Part shown: positions 35,282-46,556 of the stretch, piece by piece
Layout: every line of letters starts with the position of its first letter
Position numbering within the stretch: the stretch's first letter is position 1
NCBI RefSeq assembly: GCF_000711695.1
Contig: NW_013546968.1
Coordinates: 52,510 to 116,509 of the forward strand
DNA from: Tilletiaria anomala UBC 951
Taxonomy: Eukaryota; Basidiomycota; Exobasidiomycetes; Georgefischeriales; Tilletiariaceae
Direction of reading: 5' to 3'
DNA: 64,000 nt
Notes under the pieces: model-generated
Databases searched by the model: none
What the model was told of the DNA's origin: nothing
Seen by the model: the letters and a program-made list of their open reading frames with translations, nothing else
Position numbers and translations under genes: made by a program

Positions 35282-37058
35282 CTATTGTTGTTGTTGTTGT
35301 TGCTCCTGCTGATGCTGATCAAGCGCTGCGCCACTACTGGTGATGCGCGCTCGTGACCGGCTCCTACTCCTAGTCATATGCCGACTGCTGGCGCGCCGGG
35401 CCATCTTCGGTGGCTTAGGTCGGAGGAAGCGTGGTGGTCGTACGACGCCGTTGAAGACCATGGTACCTGTGACGAGGAAGATGAATCCCAGGCACTGCAA
35501 CGAGCCTGTGAGGGGCAATAAAACTTCCCAGCCCTGTAAGGCGAAAGTTGAAGAGCATTAGCTTATGAGCACGAGTGTGAGATCGCGATGCATCCGCTGC
35601 TTACCACGAGGAGGCTGACGATCCAGATGCCAAGCGTACGGCAGGTATCTGGGTGATTTCAGAACGAAGTCAGCACAACGGCAAGAAACGTGGCTTCTTG
35701 ACAGTGAAGGTAGACGCACCAATTGTACTTCTAGCTGTTGCACTGACTGTCCTTGTGACGGAAAGTCCAAAGAAGTTAAAGAAGGCGATGGAGAGCGCGA
35801 TCGCAACGCTGCTGTAGAGGATGGCAGGGACGGAGATAATCTGCGACCAGCCAGCATGGAGATCGAATGGCCCACCCTTGCCATCAGGAGTCTTGCCAAT
35901 GAAGTAGTGCAGGAAGATCATGCCTACTAGCGTGGTTGAAAACCCGAATATTCCTTCATACCCGACGGCAAGGAGCGGCTCGACAGTGTACTTGGACATA
36001 ATCTTCTCCTCTCTGAGACAGGTCAGGCATAGAGAACGTGTGATAAGCTTCGAATCGAACAGCAGCCTAGGCGTTAGGGTTTCTTGAGCACTCACAGCAC
36101 AAACTGAGTCGCGGTGAAGATCTGAGCAAAGAGGATGAGGAGGACGCCAAGGATGGCCTGGGTTGCCGGCGGGAGGTCATCGTCCGGCCTGCTTGGAGCA
36201 TCGCTGGTAGACGAAGAGATGAGAGTGCCACTCAAGCCAACGATGGATACGCCAAGCATGACCATTGCGAGGCAAACCCATTGGAAGAGGAAGAGGTGCC
36301 GTCGCAGAAAGATGACGCTAAAGACTCCCACCCATAAGACGAGCGCTCCGCGTGTCATTCTGAGGGGAAACAGCCCGCCTTTAGCATACGCATGTCTACG
36401 GGAAAGCATTCACGGCGGATGACTCACTGATAGATGCTAACAGGTGTGAACAGAAGGCCAACATTCATGAGTGAAGTACCGATGATATCGCACAAGGCAG
36501 GAGTGAAGAAGAGAAGAATCGCGCGCCCTTGCATTTCCTTGGGCTGCGCCGCCAAGCCTACTGCTTCATGCTCCTGTAGCTCTACATTGCCTTGATCTGC
36601 ATCTGGCTCTGGATCCTGGAGCGCAACTGCGCTATATTGCCCCTGTTTTTTCCTGTACTCCCATAAGAGTCGTGCTCCTACTGGCAGCAGGCAGATGGAT
36701 TCTCCCAAGAACATTTGCAGTGTCTGCGATGCAATGCGAGGTGCAGAGGAAAGGGTGAGCATGTAAGCATCCTTGCCCAAGCAAGCGGGCTAGCACGACG
36801 CACGCACCTGCCAAACGGGCTGAGTGAAGTCGGTGCGGCGTTGTGGATCAGGGTCATCGCAGTGCGCGACGCATTGCATATCTTGATATTTGTTGAAGAT
36901 AGAGTTGCTGGCAAGTTCACAGCGTGCCACACGAGCAAGAAAGGTCAGCGTTAGCTCTGCGACTAAACGAGTCATCCTACCAATGTGTAACCGCCTCACC
37001 AGATGCCGGTCGCGAGCATACCGGCCACGAGGGCCGGCACCGCTGTTCGGGATGCCAT
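35282..37058 (-). CDS. SLC35F6-like / EamA superfamily membrane transporter
   Basis: Seven exons (37058-37000, 36907-36808, 36723-36428, 36359-36096, 36012-35720, 35648-35605, 35533-35282) join in phase to 435 aa. It belongs to the drug/metabolite transporter superfamily, closest in pattern to SLC35F6, whose substrate is uncertain. The N-terminus (MASRTAVPALVAGMLATGIC) precedes NSIFNKYQDMQCV and QTLQMFLGESICLLPV. Later spans include LFFTPALCDIIGTSLMNVGL, ALVLWVGVFSVIFLRR, WVCLAMVMLGVSIVGLSG, ILGVLLILFAQIFTATQFVL, YEGIFGFSTTLVGMIFLHYF, ILYSSVAIALSIAFFNFFGL and LGFIFLVTGTMVFNGVV, giving about ten helices. The cytosolic tail is Arg/Ser-rich and ends in a Gln run. Subcellular site cannot be read from the sequence; human SLC35F6 is lysosomal/mitochondrial. 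Confidence 0.87.
35285..35302. repeat. (TTG)6 microsatellite encoding C-terminal polyGln
   Basis: Six perfect TTG units directly before the stop codon of the SLC35F6-like gene on the minus strand, read there as six CAA Gln codons. It extends into an imperfect Gln/His/Glu stretch. Likely length-variable between strains. Confidence 0.9.
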
Positions 37059-37735
37059 GACGCCCGGGGGTGGGTCCGCCCGGGTTGACACCACGCCGTC
37101 ACCGGCTGAACCTATCTGGAAAGACGCGTCGGGATGGCTAATCGGGCGAGATGGTGATCTGTATGAGGCGCTTGCAGTCAGGATCGAGTTCTGGGGTAGG
37201 ATGGTACATTGATTTAATTGGTGGGTCCTGAGAGGAGGTGAGGTGCTCGCCACACCCTTACTGCACGCTGCCTGAGAGAGGAGTCTCTGTGTACATAGCC
37301 AAGAGCAGACGCCTTTGCATCGAATAAGCGTGTGAGCACAATGGAGAGATAGGGTTGAGCGAGTCGCAGTGGAGCAGAGCACTGTTGGACACTTACGTGG
37401 TGACAGTCTCTTCTGGGGAGGAGCTCCGGCAACTTTTGGATCCACATGGCTGCCTTTATGATGAATTCACCGACAGAGACGAATCAAACATGAGAGTCAA
37501 AAATCAGTCTCGTCTCTCAACACTTCCCTCCGTTGCAGCTGCTGTCAGCTTGCGCATTCCAACTTGCGTCCTTGCATCCTCATCACACCTGATCCTGCTG
37601 GCTGGCACTGGCTTATGGACGGCCCAACTGTAGGTAGCTCGTAGCTGCCTTAGATCACTCACGAAATCGTTAAAATCAACGACGTGCCTCGCGGAGGCTA
37701 GAAGGCGAGGCAGGTCCCAGGTGGCTCTGGATGGG
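37059..37735. promoter_or_regulatory. Divergent region SLC35F6-like / HOS2
   Basis: 677 bases between two divergent start codons. It contains one ACGCGT box at 37124-37129, 66 bases upstream of the transporter ATG. No extra coding exon is supported, though an undetected 5' exon of the deacetylase could lie here. Confidence 0.45.
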
Positions 37736-39398
37736 ATGGTTGTCTTGAGCTTCGACAGCGCTCCTACTGCGCAGTCATCCGACCCTTATGAATGGCAAAC
37801 GCTCTCCGATTCGCCCTTCTTCCTTGATCGGCCAGAAGCACTGGGCGGTAGCTGGAGCCTGCTTCAGGATGCCAATAATGTTCGGGTGTGTGCCTGGATA
37901 AATCTCAAGACTTGCAGAAAGAGCTTGAGGCTCACGCCGTCACACTTTTGCCCTTTGCTCACAGTCACATAGCTCATCAAAAGTAGCCTATTATTTCCCC
38001 AAAGGGGTGGGCGAGTAAGTAGCGCGGATAACCCCGATGCTTTCAGAATAGCTGGCTTATGCTGACGTTTTGCCTCATATCGTCCTTCAGCTACCACTTT
38101 GGCGAGCGCCATCCCATGAAGCCAGCTAGACTTACCATCACCAATCGACTTGTCTTGGGATACGGGCTTCACAAGGACATGGATGTTTTTACACCTCGTA
38201 TGGCATCGAGAGAAGAGCTCGAGTGGTTTCATGATGAAGACTATGTCGAGTTTTTGAGCAGGTGAGCCCACCGCTCCCTCCGCACTCTCGCTTGAATACC
38301 TCTCACTGACTGCGCACTTGTGTGGTGAATCAAAACAGCGTGACGCCCAGCACCCCCCTGTCGGCAGCATTCACTCGGTTCAACTTTGCTGACGACTGTC
38401 CAGTGTTTGATGGCATGTACGATTTTTGCCGATCATACGCGGGCGCTTCCCTGGCGGCGGCAAAGAAGCTCTGCTCTGGCACTGCAGACATTGCCATCAA
38501 TTGGAGCGGCGGCCTGCACCATGCAAAAAAGTCTGAGGCAAGCGGGTTTTGCTATGTGAATGACATTGTTCTTGCCATCATGGAGTTGCTCAGGTGAGAT
38601 AGGATGGATGGATGAACGAATGTCTCTTGTGGTCCGCCACATTGACATCGATCCGCCTTCCCGTCTATTAGGTACCATCCACGAGTGCTCTACATCGATA
38701 TTGACATTCATCATGGGGACGGCGTCCAGGAAGCCTTTTACAATTCCAACCGCGTTCTCACAGTCTCTTTCCACAAGTACGGCAATGACTTCTTTCCCTG
38801 CACTGGCGCACTCAGCGAGGTCGGCACCGGTCTCGGCAAGCACTTTTGCTTGAATGTTCCCTTACAAGACGGAATTGACGATGGCGCGTACGTGTCGCTC
38901 TTCAAAAGCATCATTGAACCCTGCATCACCACGTTCCGGCCCGAGTCGATCGTCCTGCAATGCGGTGCAGACTCATTGGGCCTGGATCGTCTGGGTTGCT
39001 TCAATCTCTCGATCGCCGCGCATGGGGAGTGCGTCCGCTTCGTTAAGTCATTCGGCCTGCCCCTACTCGTGCTAGGCGGTGGAGGCTACACTGTGCGCAA
39101 CGTCGCGCGCTGCTGGTCTTACGAGACGGCCGTGCTGACGGGCCGTTGCATCCCGGACAAGCTTCCCTCGACAGAGTACGACGCGTTCTTTGGGCCGAAC
39201 AGACGCCTGCACGAGCCGCTGCAGGCGGGGCGCGTCGAGAATCAGAACCCGCGGGTAGCGCTGGAAAAGATTCGGATCGAGGTGCTGGATCAGCTGCGAT
39301 ACATGCACGGCGCGCCGTCGGTGCAGATGCACGAGCTCCCGCCGGACTTGTCCGGAGCCTGGCTGGAAGAAGACAATCTGACCAAGCCAGAAGGTTGA
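37736..39398 (+). CDS. HOS2: Class I histone deacetylase, Hos2/HDAC3-like
   Basis: Five exons (37736-37885, 37965-38014, 38091-38261, 38339-38593, 38672-39398) give 450 aa. It removes acetyl groups from histone H3/H4 tails, in yeasts within the Set3 complex. The domain begins [14 protein letters not shown], then [20 protein letters not shown]. The catalytic His pair is in [20 protein letters not shown] (about H184-H185), the zinc ligands in [17 protein letters not shown] and [18 protein letters not shown], and the transition-state Tyr in [17 protein letters not shown]. The tail is short and lacks the long acidic tail of Rpd3, and the wording [13 protein letters not shown] favours Hos2 over Rpd3. 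The N-terminal 50 residues before the fold come from exon 1, whose start is the least certain part. Confidence 0.92.
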
Positions 39399-42300
39399 TG
39401 ACAGAGCGTACCCGTGCTCTTTTGGAACCCGCGATGTTGGCACCCCAAAAAGGCCACCGCTTGATACCCTTGCCCCCAGGATTTACTGTATCTCTATGTC
39501 GCGCCTCGCGTCTTCTGTAGCATAGAGCAAAGCGCAAGCCATACGCGGCCATATACCTGGTCCACAACCCAAACCACACTAAACGCTGTCCCGCTCTCTT
39601 ACCACAACACTTACCTTGATCAAGGCATTGAAGCTTTGAGGTCATGGCGTGCTTTGTGGTATGCACAGACACGCATATTGCATATATGTACATATGTCGG
39701 CCATACTCGTGCACATCCCCCTCCATCGGTGCAGACTGCAGTGGAATGGTGGCCATCGGCACACGTACGCCCTATGCCGGAGTTCTACATACGCCTGCTC
39801 GAAAGCCAGAGCACTGGTCTGGGGCACCTACATAGACCACGGACTGCTGAGAGCAGCCTCAGAAAAGAGCCCAGCGACCGCACTACGAAAGCGCCACCTT
39901 TGCTCTCAGGGACATGTAGAAGGCAGCGTATTCTCTTCCAGCGGATATGCAAGCTCGCCCCTTTCGCTCGTCGTGAAGACAATGGCAGGTTGCTGGAGTC
40001 GATGATTGTTCAACCGCTGCGCCTCACTTCTAGGCCTTGGGGTACCCACTGGCTACCATGTTCTTTCCCCGGTCTCACGCGAGGCTGGTCGCCGTACACA
40101 TACTTATGTACTAAAGGACAGGATGTCTGGTGGCTTGCGATGAATATACAGCGCCATAGTCCCAAGTAGTCCACAAAAATCTCAGCCCTCATCAGACATT
40201 CCGTCTGTGGGTAGGTACGGCCGAGTACGAAGACATTTTACCATGACCAGCCTTCCGTTGCGCGGAGACAAGGACCTGGTTATATGTGGTAGCACCACCG
40301 TAGGTATAGAGGAACCACGTCACTTGAGCGGGTATGGAGTTGGTGAAGGGCTAAGGAGGCCAATGCAAGCCGACCAGCGAGCGACTGTAGAAAAGAGATG
40401 AGCTAGAGTGTTGGTGCGCACAACGACGACGGTGTGAACCTTGTGAGGTGTGATCGTGTGAAGCCCCTGGCGCTTGATCGCTAGACGAGAGCGGCCAGGA
40501 GGAGACTTTGTTTCCCTCTAACCATCAAATATGCCGAAGGCACCGCCGTCTGACTGCATTTTGCCACAGACACCAGCGGTGTGACTGGACGGACGGTGAC
40601 GATCATCCGATGTGACGAGAAAGCTTGACGTGGGCGAAGCGTTCGAGTGCCAAGGAAGGGGGAGCTAGCTAGCGGCAGTAGAGTTAGAATTCGCATGCAT
40701 GCGCGCCCTTGAAGGTCGGCTTGTGCAGCCAGTCTGGATTCTACTGTGGGTCGCTGTAGGCGATAACGTGCTCCAATAGGATGTCGCCGCCGTCCACATT
40801 GTCCAGCACCCTGCAGGCACTGCAGGGCACCACGCAGACTACTGTGTTGTGCCATGTGCATAAATAGTATATGAGCTTAGCATACATATTTGTATTGTAC
40901 AAGATTACTCTAGTGGCGATGCGAATGGCTCAAAGCGCCGGAATGTGTGTGGAGTTGAGCGCCCTGGTGCCAGTGTCATGGGCAATGCAAAAGAACCCTC
41001 TCGGTTATACGTGCCCCCATCCCAACACTCAATGCCAGCCGACAAACACGGCCAAAATGCAGCTCCTGCATGAGAAACTCCCGGGACTTTTGGGGCCAGC
41101 GTCTCTAAAAAAAACCCTGGAGCACGCGCGTATCGCCGCTCTGGTATTGTCTCAGTGTGGCATGCCCAATTGATTCGAATTCGAATGGGGGCACGATGGC
41201 ACAGGAATGTAAGTATCCAATGTACGGACCTGTTCTGGTATGTAGATTGGGCTCTGCAGGCGGTTGTGCTTTGGTTGGCTGGTGATGAGCTGATTTGATT
41301 GCGACGAGGCCTACCTGTTGCGAGGCCTTGCATGTTGTATCAGTGTCCTCCCTCGTCCATCCCCGCCTTCAAGCTCTCTTGCTGATGCAACATGCATTCC
41401 TGTTTTCTGCTCTGTTCGATTCTGGACAAGAGAAAAGCGACGAATAGCGACCTGGAGGGAAGGCGATTAGAGGCCAGTAACAAACAAAGGTTGCTGACTG
41501 CTGGTCCGGACCCTAGCCAGCCGTAGTTGTGATCGGTGAAGCAGTGGCGGTTGCACCACCAACGCCCGACCAAGAGAGCGAGCGAGTCCAGGCAGAGTCT
41601 TCATCAAAAGCCCATACTCGATCCCCGTCGACAAATTTCTCGACCGTTGGATCGAGCGGCCCATCTCCTACCACCCCAAAACGAGCCTCCTATAGACGAG
41701 TGCAACGTACAAGAGTGTGGCCGTAGCCGACGATGCAAACGTGAGTACAGTACTCCACAACGCTGCGTGGTGGCACTACGAGCGAGGGGAAAACAACTAG
41801 CTTGGAGGTCAACTGGTGGCGCGCAGGCCTCCAGTACTACTGCTGTCTGCATTCACTTTACCCACGGGCGGTGAAGTGATATACCGTAGGTGTGACAGCA
41901 CATGCTGGATGGCGGCAACCTGCGGCACCTCGAGTCGGGCACAGACCACAGAGGTAGATTCCATAGCACAAAGTGATCAGGCTATGCACTCGGCGCTCAG
42001 CACGGACAGCGCGAGGTTGGTATAGCGCCGAGCTTCACCGAGCACCTCAATTAGCACCACGAGCGGGCCGGCAGCGAGATCCCCTGGTGGAACAATCCGA
42101 CGTTCGAGCGACACCTTTGCGCTGCGCACGCAGGCACACCACACGGGTTTGACACCACGTCACGCCGGTGCTGGGCCAGGTTCTCGCTCGAAACGCTCAA
42201 TCGTTGCAAATTGCAAATCTGCAAACCGCCGCCGATCGAAGTGCGGCCATCACCGATAGCGCTCTCATCTGCAACTCTGCATTCGCCCTGGGCGTCTCGG

Positions 42301-42421
42301 TGCCGCAGTCCTATATCTCATCATCACATCCAGCATCACTACGACCTTATATTGGCCCGCTCAATCCTTCAAGCAAAGAGGACCTCCCTTTGCCGCCTCC
42401 GTTGCAAAGTGACTCGTGGAG
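39399..42421. other. 3 kb region without a recognisable gene
   Basis: The longest gap between conserved genes in the window. Open frames on both strands are short, many lack ATG, and none shows a family signature, transmembrane pattern or biased codon use. I saw no tRNA or rRNA. It may hold the terminator of HOS2, an extended promoter and spliced leader for the PP1 subunit, a non-coding RNA, or a worn mobile element. Confidence 0.4.
41173..41186. repeat. 14-bp perfect palindrome ATTCGAATTCGAAT
   Basis: The 14 bases equal their own reverse complement and consist of overlapping TTCGAA/GAATTC units. Lies in the middle of the 3 kb gene-free stretch upstream of the CBM21 gene. It could bind a dimeric factor; TTCGAA also resembles half a heat-shock element. 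Confidence 0.6.
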
Positions 42422-45400
42422 ATGATGCTGGGAAACGCTTGGACACAGATCAAGGACATGAGCGGGCTACGGCCGGTCCCGCCAGCGTCGCCGATCACAG
42501 TCGCTCCCCCGCACTCGAACCTTTCCCTTTTCCAACGATGTTGCATTGCAATGACCCCGCCACTGACACCTTCATCATCCCCTACGTCGATGTCATCCAT
42601 GGACGACATTCAATTAGCATCGCTCACTAGGCTGTTGCAAGCCCAGCCTCAATCACTGCAGCCGCGGGTTGCTGCAGATGCAACGGAGCTCAGCTTTCCC
42701 ATTCCAGCTCAGAGTTTGCGCTCGCGGTCAAGCCTGCCGACTCTCTTTCGCCCGACGCTGGCTTCCTTCGAAGCAGTGCCATCGCACCGCTCGTGGCGGG
42801 ATACGGGCATGATCAACTCAGTAGCGCCGTTGGCATCATCGTCTGTGTTTCAGCGGTCGCGGCTGTCTCAGTACGGCCCACACTCTCCTTACTCCACATT
42901 TCCCATGATGACTGCCACTTCTGAGCCACTTCCTCCGGCCCGTACAGCGTTTACTGGCGATGGCGCGCAAGCAGGCAGCCGAGGGAATGGCAGACATCAC
43001 AAACACACGCAGCAACGCGCAGCCTCCCTCACATCCTCAATACCTTTTACTGCATCCTCGAAAGAGCCGCCAAGCTTGTCGCTGAGCCTGTCGGAGCAGC
43101 CCAATGATAACTGCTCAGGCAGTCGTACCAATGGCCGTGCAAACGGTTCCGCGAATGGTGCAGCAAATGAATCTCACAGCGCTAGCACGGTGGATCCGCC
43201 GGTGGCGAAGGCAACGACTTTACCGGCTCATGCCAGTCCGTCTTCGACGTCCTCGTGTGACACGATTTCAAAGCCTGAAGACATATCCGTCAATACCAAA
43301 GCAGTGCATTCGCGAATCAAAGGAACACAACGGCGGCCCAAGATGCTGCGCCTGACTCCAGCCTTCTCAAGCGCCGCTCCGGGTCCGTCGCAACCTTCGA
43401 CGAAGGATGCAGAGAAAGTGCAGTTCCCTAGTCGTGAGGCCAACGCCAAGACAACTTCGACTGCGCCTTTGCATCCCAGTTCACGGAAAGTCTTGGCACT
43501 GAAGGCCTCAGCCCCGTCGGACGCGCCTCCTGGCCTGCAGCTGGATCTGGCCTGCCTCCCTGTACCGAGCATCATGGACAAGCACAATCCAGCTTCCACG
43601 TCGACGCTACCAGATTTGGTCAGGAAGAAGTCAGGCGAGCCTGTGAAATCGTCATTGAAGCACTATCCAGCATCTGCATTTCCTTCACGCACTGACAGCC
43701 TCAGTGGATCCATGTCGCGGGCCAAGAGCGTACCAAATACACCCACGATCCCTAAGGTTGTGCACTTCCATCAAAATCTCGAGCAGGTCAAGGTCTTTAA
43801 ACACCGGCAACGGCCCTCCGCCGTTTCGCGCGATGGAAGTCCCGAGCAAACCGAGACCGAGACGGAGGAGGAACGCGATTTCCCCTTCTTGAGTCACTTT
43901 GGGCGGCGGCTAGACGGGACGGTCACACCTGAGGCGGCGATTCCGCGACCTCCGACCCCGACAGAAGGGGACGAGCAGCTCATCCTGCGCTTGCCCAACT
44001 TCCCCTCCTCCGCCAAGCTCTCCCTCGATCGAGACATCTTCCTAGAACGTGTCTTTTTGGCAGACGATTTGCGCTCCGTCAAGGGCGCAATTCAAGTTCG
44101 CAATCTGGCGTTCGAGAAGTGGGTTGCTGTCAGGTTCACGTTGGACAATTGGGCGACGGTCAACGAGGTGTCGGCAGAGTTTTCGGAAAATATCAAAGAT
44201 GGCCTCTCGGATCGGTTCACTTTCTCCATCAAGCTCAACGAGCTGCTCAACTGGCCTCGCGGGGCCGGTCAACACGAGACGAAGAGCATGTTCCTTTGTC
44301 TGCGCTATCGCACGGCTGGCCAAGAGATGTGGGATAACAATGGCGACTTGAACTACCAACTCGACTTCCGCAAGCGGCCTGTGCCGATCGCCGTCACTTC
44401 AACACAGCCGGTGCGTCCGATCCCCCTATCGCCTTCGGTCCGCGTCAGCGGGCTTCCAGACATGCTTCGCAAGAATCGATCAGGCCACCAGATGATGGAG
44501 GACCTTAAAAAGGAGCTCAGCAAGTTGAGCGCAGATGAAGACGACGGCGACCAAGCGCAGACACCGAAAAACGTCTCTCACGATCGCACGAAGCGCAGAT
44601 CGCCTCCGGTCTCGCCGGGCAAGCGCTCCGGCTCTCCTGCCATTTGGTCGGCTAGGTACGATTTTGGCGAATCACTCAAAAATCCCGCCAGCGGGAGCAG
44701 GTCCACTGGGCCCGGCCGGGCCGCTGCGCTTGATTACTTCTCATCTCGCATGCCGACGCCCGGCACGATGCCGCAGACTTCTGCTACTTCTAGCAGTTCT
44801 ACTACTGCTGGCGATGCCCTGCGCCCCCCCGCTCCTCATCTGCACGCCGCGTCGATCAGTGGGAAAGACATGTCTTTCGGCATGATGAGCCCCGGACTGG
44901 GTGAGATGATCAAACATGAGCCGACCATCCATTCGGCGACTCCGTCACCCAACTCGACCTCTGCTCTGCTGACTCCGACCAAATACAACGTACGTGCCTT
45001 TATGCCTGGCGCGTCTCATTCGATGGTCAAACTTACAATATTTTACCCCATGGCAGACTTTTCCGCCCGGCCGCAGCCCTCTGAATCCATCATGGCCCAA
45101 TATGGCAGGCGACTTGACGCCTCAAACCCCTTCTCCCCCGCGCCATCAGCATCAACATCTGTCCCGGCCTCAACATAATCACACTTCGTCCTTTGACTCG
45201 GCATCTCATGATGGAAGCTTGTTTGAGTTTGGGTCGAATCTGACCTCCCCCGTCTCGCCCACTGGGTGAGTGTTCAAATGAGACGGCTTCGGTCCTGCCC
45301 AGTATGCATAGCTGATCACCCCTGGCTTCACTGTAGTTCGCCGAACGCACTGTCTCCATCCGCCTCCACCACATCTCTGGAGTCGGAGACTACGGAAGGC

Positions 45401-45640
45401 TTCGAGGCAAACGATAGCAATAGCATCGGGCGCCTGAGATCAAACATGAACGCAAGCTCGGATTCCATCGACTCGAATGCATCATCAATGCGTCCCGACA
45501 GCATCACCAGCTTGGAAGACCTTGTTGCGCGTTTCTGCTGGAACTCAGATACTCTTAACGGGACAGCAGCGACTTCACTTGTCAGTTCTTCGGTAGACCT
45601 ACCTGGCTCCGGTCCTCCGACTCCACGCATCGGCCCATGA
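42422..45640 (+). CDS. GAC1: PP1 glycogen-targeting regulatory subunit with CBM21
   Basis: Exons 42422-44989, 45057-45265 and 45337-45640 give 1026 aa. Proteins of this type (yeast Gac1/Pig1, human PPP1R3) bring protein phosphatase 1 to glycogen and activate glycogen synthase. The PP1-docking RVxF motif is KVVHF at about 445-449, followed by the usual spacer LEQVKVF. The carbohydrate-binding module CBM21 lies at about 540-660: VFLADDLRSVKGAIQVRNLA, FEKWVAVRFTLDNW, RFTFSIKLNELL and FLCLRYRTAGQEMWDNNGD. The remaining 800 residues are Ser/Pro/Thr-rich and disordered. The first ATG is used; MTPPLTPSSSP from an internal ATG at 42551 is an alternative start. Confidence 0.92.
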
Positions 45641-46341
45641 GCAAATCGTACATTCTTTGTTTCTTTCGCACATATACAACCATGACTACCACAGCCGACA
45701 TCCACACGTACACTTGATCGCTCGTTCCACATCGACGCCTGTCTCTCCTAGCCAGGTTCTGAGCCTTAATAAACGCCAAGGCTCCACAGCAACTGATCAT
45801 CTCACATTTAAAACGTACGCAAAGCCACCGTCATGTTTGTACACTAGTTGCCACGCACATTTGCATGCCTCGCATCTGTATCACCATCGGTTCTCTTGCG
45901 ATCATATCACTTCACCCTTGCGCTTTCAAGTCCGAACCTTGCCAGTGAGGGCCGTGCTAGGCCAGCTTGTCCTTGCCAAGGCCGATCAGCCAGCGCATTA
46001 CAATGGTCAAGCACCATACGCAGGGTATGCCTGACGTACCATGCTTGACACTTGACATGTCTGGGTTTTGCATCTTTCCCTTCCGCATCCGCTGACAGCA
46101 AATGGGGGAGCCAGGCTTCAGGCATATAAGCGTGCACATGATTGCTAGGGAACAGGCGAGTAGCTACATAGTATGCAACACTGTGGAGTGGTTTGTAGCA
46201 TATAGAGAGCAGCAGCGGATAGCCAGAAATTTGAGATGTTTCAGAGATCTCGAAATATCGGTGATGTTGGGTGTGAGATCCGCTGCCGAGAAACCCAGGT
46301 TTGTGGGATCTGGACGGAAGTCGCGACTCGTCCGCGACGCG

Positions 46342-46347
46342 ACGCGT
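46342..46347. promoter_or_regulatory. ACGCGT (MluI cell-cycle box) upstream of SCC3
   Basis: ACGCGT within GCGACGCGACGCGTCAA, 210 bases upstream of the SCC3 ATG. ACGCGT is the core of the MCB bound by Mbp1/Swi6 (MBF) at G1/S genes in yeasts. Function here is inferred. Confidence 0.5.
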
Positions 46348-46437
46348 CAATTCTCCACATGTGCTGATGAGCGAGACTTAACGATGCGCTGGATGAGTTG
46401 AGATGAGGATGCGCGCAATGCGCAACTCTGTTGTGGA

Positions 46438-46443
46438 ACGCGT
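46438..46443. promoter_or_regulatory. Second ACGCGT box upstream of SCC3
   Basis: ACGCGT in GGAACGCGTCGCGC, 114 bases upstream of the SCC3 ATG and 90 bases after the first box. Paired boxes at this distance from the start are typical of MBF targets. Confidence 0.5.
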
Positions 46444-46556
46444 CGCGCAACTGTGTTCTGGATCAACCCACCATCTTTCGCCAGCTCACCTATCATTGTA
46501 TTGCACCATGCACCTCGACAACGGCTTCGTGCATGCGCATACAGCCGCTCGATACA

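Larger units (their letters stand above)
45641..46556. promoter_or_regulatory. Upstream region of SCC3
   Basis: 916 bases between the stop of the PP1 subunit gene and the SCC3 start. No coding sequence is supported. The last 220 bases carry two ACGCGT boxes. Confidence 0.5.

Noticed and set aside
39400-42420. Search for tRNA, rRNA or a CRISPR-like array in the 3 kb gap.
   Set aside because: No cloverleaf with T-arm, no rRNA segment and no regularly spaced repeats were seen by eye.
42168-42425. Open frame overlapping the CBM21 gene start, as a possible upstream coding gene.
   Set aside because: It opens with GTG, has no ATG and no recognisable sequence; it is most likely leader DNA.
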